Below, piece after piece: positions 5,127-6,916 of a DNA stretch of 6,916 bases. A model generated the notes under the pieces. The model saw nothing but the letters and a program-made list of their open reading frames with translations. It had not been told where the DNA came from and searched no databases. The stretch is taken from positions 1 to 6,916 of the forward strand of contig JAUNSQ010000082.1 in assembly GCA_030539135.1 (NCBI GenBank), in the 5' to 3' direction. This DNA comes from Synergistaceae bacterium. Its GTDB lineage: Bacteria; Synergistota; Synergistia; Synergistales; Synergistaceae. The first letter of the stretch is position 1, and each line of letters begins with the position of its first letter. The translations under genes were made by a program, and so were the position numbers.

Positions 5127-5495
5127 ATGATTCAGCTGCGTACAGTTCTTAACGTAGCCGACAATTCCGGTGCAAAGAAAATCCTCTGCATCCAGGTTAA
5201 GGGCGGTAGCTTCCGCAAAGTTGGCACAGTCGGCGATGTCATAGTCGCCGCAGTACGTGAAGCCGCGCCTAACGGCAACATCAAAAAGGGTGATGTCGTG
5301 AAGGCAGTCATCGTCAGAACAAAGAAGGAGATCCGCCGCAAAGACGGTTCTTACGTTCGTTTTGACGATAACGCGGCAGTTGTTATCGACGCTAACGGGG
5401 ATCCTAAGGGAACTCGTATTTTTGGTCCTGTGGCTAGGGAGCTCAGAGAGAAAAAGTACATGCGTATAGTTTCTCTTGCTCCTGAAGTTGTGTAG
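5127..5495 (+). CDS. rplN: 50S ribosomal protein L14
   Basis: L14 lies on the 50S interface, contacts 16S rRNA h14 in bridge B5/B8, interacts with L19, and is the target of the silencing factor RsfS. The 122-residue product has the exact family length and sequence: MIQLRTVLNVADNSGAKKI at the start, GDVIVAAVREAAPNG (36-50), VVKAVIVRTKKEIRRKDGS (57-75), FDDNAAVVID (79-88), and GTRIFGPVARELREK near the end. It is the first gene of the spc cluster, but no terminator or promoter separates it from rpsQ. Its AGGAGG (5111-5116) lies in the last rpsQ codons with a ten-base spacer, the longest spacing in this window. Nothing in the protein is unusual. Confidence 0.98.
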   Translation: MIQLRTVLNVADNSGAKKILCIQVKGGSFRKVGTVGDVIVAAVREAAPNGNIKKGDVVKAVIVRTKKEIRRKDGSYVRFDDNAAVVIDANGDPKGTRIFGPVARELREKKYMRIVSLAPEVV

Positions 5496-5508
5496 GGGGT
5501 AACTGGTC

Positions 5509-5835
5509 ATGTCCAAGATGAGAATTAAAAAGGGCGACCGGGTACGCGTAATATCCGGTAAAGACGCCGGTAAAGAGGGAAAGGTCCTGCATAAGGACGC
5601 TCAGAAGAATACGCTCGTAGTTGAAAATCTCAATATGATCACGAAGAGCGTTCGTCCGAGCCAGAAAGACCCTCACGGCGGGCTGGTCAAAAAAGAAGCT
5701 GCTATGTCGGCATCCAAGGTCATGCTTGTATGTCCTTCATGCGGCAAAGCCACGCGTGTAGGCCGCGCCTTTCTTGACAATGGCAAGAAGGTCCGCGTCT
5801 GCAAGAAGTGCGGCGAGATAATTGAAAAGGTTTAA
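5509..5835 (+). CDS. rplX: 50S ribosomal protein L24 with zinc ribbon
   Basis: L24 is an assembly initiator that binds the 5' domain of 23S rRNA close to the tunnel exit. The 108-residue product has a KOW motif near residues 5-35 (KKGDRVRVISGKDAGKEGKV), the NLNMITKSVRPS segment (41-51), and a C-terminal domain with CPSC at 75-78 and CKKC at 98-101. These four cysteines form a likely zinc ribbon, known in many bacterial L24 proteins but lacking in E. coli. The start ATG 5509 has AGGGGGT (5494-5500) eight bases upstream. A second ATG at 5518 would give MRIKKGD, also plausible, but fits the SD less well. The stop TAA is part of the SD of rplE. Together with zinc S14, this gives the cluster two zinc-dependent proteins. 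Confidence 0.96.
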   Translation: MSKMRIKKGDRVRVISGKDAGKEGKVLHKDAQKNTLVVENLNMITKSVRPSQKDPHGGLVKKEAAMSASKVMLVCPSCGKATRVGRAFLDNGKKVRVCKKCGEIIEKV

Positions 5836-5847
5836 GGAGGAACTCAT

Positions 5848-6390
5848 ATGACTCCGCGTCTTTTGACAAAGTACACAGATGAGGTTGCTCCCCGTCTGAA
5901 AGAACAGTTTGCGTACAAAAATGTCATGGAGATTCCCCGCCTGGTGAAAGTTGTAATCAACATAGGCGTCAACGAGGCCAAACTTGATACGAAATACATG
6001 GATGCCTCGATTAACGAACTTACGATTATTGCTGGACAGAAACCCATGCTTAAACGCGCAAAGAAATCTATCGCAGGATTTAAGGTTCGCGAAGGTATGC
6101 CGGTAGCTTGCTGCGTAACGCTTAGAGGTGCAAGGATGTGGGAATTTGTAGATCGTCTCATCAGCATTGCGCTTCCGCGTATCAAAGACTTTCAGGGTAT
6201 CTCCAAGAGGGGTTTTGACGGCCGTGGCAATTACAACCTTGGCCTCAAAGAGCAGCTCCTTTTCCCTGAGATCGACTATGATAAGGTCATCCGTCAGCGT
6301 GGCATGAACATCACGTTCGTAACCACAGCGAAAGCGGATGAGGAAGCCCAGGCCATGTTGGCCGATCTGGGCATGCCATTTGCCCGCTAG
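5848..6390 (+). CDS. rplE: 50S ribosomal protein L5
   Basis: L5 binds 5S rRNA, with L18, in the central protuberance and contacts P-site tRNA and the 30S head protein S13. The 180-residue product (E. coli 179) has the N-terminal MTPRLLTKYTDEVAPRLKEQF and the IPRLVKVVINIGVNEA signature (29-44). It continues with GQKPMLKRAKKSIAGFKVREG (63-83), TLRGARMWEFVDRLISIALPR (91-111), GFDGRGNYNLGLKEQ (122-136), and the final RGMNITFVTTAKADEEA and GMPF. All family blocks are present in order. Adjacent cysteines at 88-89 (ACCVTLRG) replace the more common GCKVTLRG type. The start is ATG 5848, seven bases after TAAGGAGG, which overlaps the rplX stop. It is followed by rpsN after 14 bases. Confidence 0.97.
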   Translation: MTPRLLTKYTDEVAPRLKEQFAYKNVMEIPRLVKVVINIGVNEAKLDTKYMDASINELTIIAGQKPMLKRAKKSIAGFKVREGMPVACCVTLRGARMWEFVDRLISIALPRIKDFQGISKRGFDGRGNYNLGLKEQLLFPEIDYDKVIRQRGMNITFVTTAKADEEAQAMLADLGMPFAR

Positions 6391-6404
6391 GAAGGAGTAC
6401 GATC

Positions 6405-6590
6405 ATGGCTCGAAAAAGTTTGATCAACAAGGCAAGCATTGAACCTAAATTCAAGGTTAGAAAGTATAACCGTTGCCCAATTTGCGGTCGCCCTCACGGG
6501 TATATGCGCAAATTTGATATGTGCCGCTGCTGTTTCCGCAAACTTGCGCGCGAGGGTAAGATCCCTGGCGTCGTCAAGTCTAGCTGGTAG
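6405..6590 (+). CDS. rpsN: 30S ribosomal protein S14, short zinc form
   Basis: S14 binds 16S rRNA in the 30S head next to S10 and S19. The 61-residue product is the short zinc-binding type (often called S14Z), not the about 100-residue zinc-free form. It shows CPIC at residues 24-27 and CRCC at 40-43, around GRPHGYMRKFDM, and ends KIPGVVKSSW. Cys24, Cys27, Cys40 and Cys43 are the expected zinc ligands. Cys42 is an extra cysteine where Ile or Leu is usual (CRICF). The SD AAGGAG (6392-6397) lies seven bases before ATG 6405. The position between rplE and rpsH is canonical. Organisms with this form sometimes keep a zinc-free paralogue under Zur control; none is visible in this window. Confidence 0.97.
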   Translation: MARKSLINKASIEPKFKVRKYNRCPICGRPHGYMRKFDMCRCCFRKLAREGKIPGVVKSSW

Positions 6591-6605
6591 CACGTGGGCA
6601 TGGAA

Positions 6606-6611
6606 GGGAGG
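6606..6611 (+). promoter_or_regulatory. SD of rpsH
   Basis: GGGAGG, within AAGGGAGGAT, lies eight bases before ATG 6620. The rpsN-rpsH gap is 29 bases and otherwise holds only a CACGTG palindrome just after the rpsN stop, with no terminator-like stem. Confidence 0.75.
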
Positions 6612-6619
6612 ATCCTTTA

Positions 6620-6916
6620 ATGCATATTACCGATCCTGTCGCGGATATGCTCACACGCATCAGAAATGCGAACGTGGTCTATCATGAAATGGTAGATATG
6701 CCTCTTTCAAAGCTGCGCCTCGAAATGGCGCGCATCCTTAAAGAGGAAGGTTATATCCGCAACTATAAGACAATAACAGACGCAAAACAGCCCATGCCCA
6801 TTCTCAGGCTGACCATGAACTACGGTCCGCAGAAGGAAAGGGTCATTCAGGGGCTTCGCAGAATAAGCAAACCGGGCCGCCGTATTTATGTCGGCAAAGA
6901 TGAACTGCCGAAGGTA
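6620..6916 (+). CDS. rpsH: 30S ribosomal protein S8, N-terminal part (cut by window end)
   Basis: S8 binds the central domain of 16S rRNA early in 30S assembly and, in E. coli, represses the spc operon by binding the rplE mRNA. The window holds 99 codons in an open frame up to the last base. They begin MHITDPVADMLTRIRNA, the family N-terminus, and continue with PLSKLRLEMARILKEEGYI (28-46) and the KPGRRIYVGKDELPKV segment (84-99). Full S8 proteins have about 130 residues, so the last 30 or so, with the C-terminal signature (IxSTxxGxMTDxEA), lie outside. The start is supported by GGGAGG eight bases upstream. The gene sits after rpsN, as in the canonical spc order. No truncation other than the window edge is seen. 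Confidence 0.96.
   Translation, partial: MHITDPVADMLTRIRNANVVYHEMVDMPLSKLRLEMARILKEEGYIRNYKTITDAKQPMPILRLTMNYGPQKERVIQGLRRISKPGRRIYVGKDELPKV

Noticed and set aside
4977..5516. 179-codon open frame on the - strand opposite rpsQ and rplN
   Set aside because: Long, but entirely antisense to two conserved genes, with no domain I recognise and no plausible promoter or SD.
6591..6596. CACGTG palindrome after the rpsN stop
   Set aside because: Six bases only, with no second copy or extended symmetry; expected by chance.
6600..6620. Six-codon frame ATG-GAA-GGG-AGG-ATC-CTT-TAA ending on the rpsH ATG
   Set aside because: The TAATG overlap is attractive, but no SD precedes it and the frame simply reads through the rpsH SD.
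6439..6687. 82-codon + strand frame overlapping rpsN and rpsH
   Set aside because: It is out of frame with both genes and repeats no family motif; rpsN and rpsH explain the coding signal.

Overview
The window is a stretch of bacterial chromosome filled end to end with translation genes on the + strand. It opens with the last codons of a tuf gene (EF-Tu) and continues through the S10 and spc ribosomal protein clusters in the canonical bacterial order: rpsJ (S10), rplC (L3), rplD (L4), rplW (L23), rplB (L2), rpsS (S19), rplV (L22), rpsC (S3), rplP (L16), rpmC (L29), rpsQ (S17), rplN (L14), rplX (L24), rplE (L5), rpsN (S14) and the first 99 codons of rpsH (S8), which runs off the right edge. All complete genes have family-normal lengths, and I see no frameshift, insertion or inserted foreign gene. 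No gap between genes exceeds 36 bases. I see no promoter, terminator, RNA gene, mobile element or CRISPR array, and nothing credible on the - strand.

The organism is a bacterium of intermediate GC content. It uses strong, G-rich Shine-Dalgarno (SD) sites before almost every gene, has TTG and GTG starts (rpsJ and rpsC), a short four-cysteine zinc S14, and an L24 with a C-terminal two-CxxC zinc ribbon. Several proteins carry cysteine where relatives usually have another residue. From recall of family sequences these traits fit an anaerobic, Gram-negative-walled lineage such as Synergistota, or a Firmicutes-like or Thermotogota-like relative. This is an inference, and I would not name a genus.

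Layout: 1-53 is the tuf 3' end; 54-76 is a 23-base spacer carrying the rpsJ SD; 77-4824 is the S10 operon proper (S10 to L29) and 4831-5124 its last gene, rpsQ; 5127 onward is the spc part (L14 to S8). The S10-spc boundary is only 2 bases wide (5125-5126), and tuf to rpsJ is also tight, so tuf, S10 and spc genes are probably read as one long transcript. Stop codons are often built into the next gene's SD (TAAGGAGG, TTAGGAGGA), or the SD lies inside the last codons of the upstream gene. This suggests strong translational coupling and balanced output of 30S and 50S proteins.

I did not find a previously undescribed system. The points most worth a second look are an orphan SD with a possible 9-codon CTG-start leader before rplC (381-422), unusual residues in L4, L22, L2 and L16 at sites lining the exit tunnel or the peptidyl transferase region, the cysteine-rich substitutions, and the missing space for an E. 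coli-type S10 leader.
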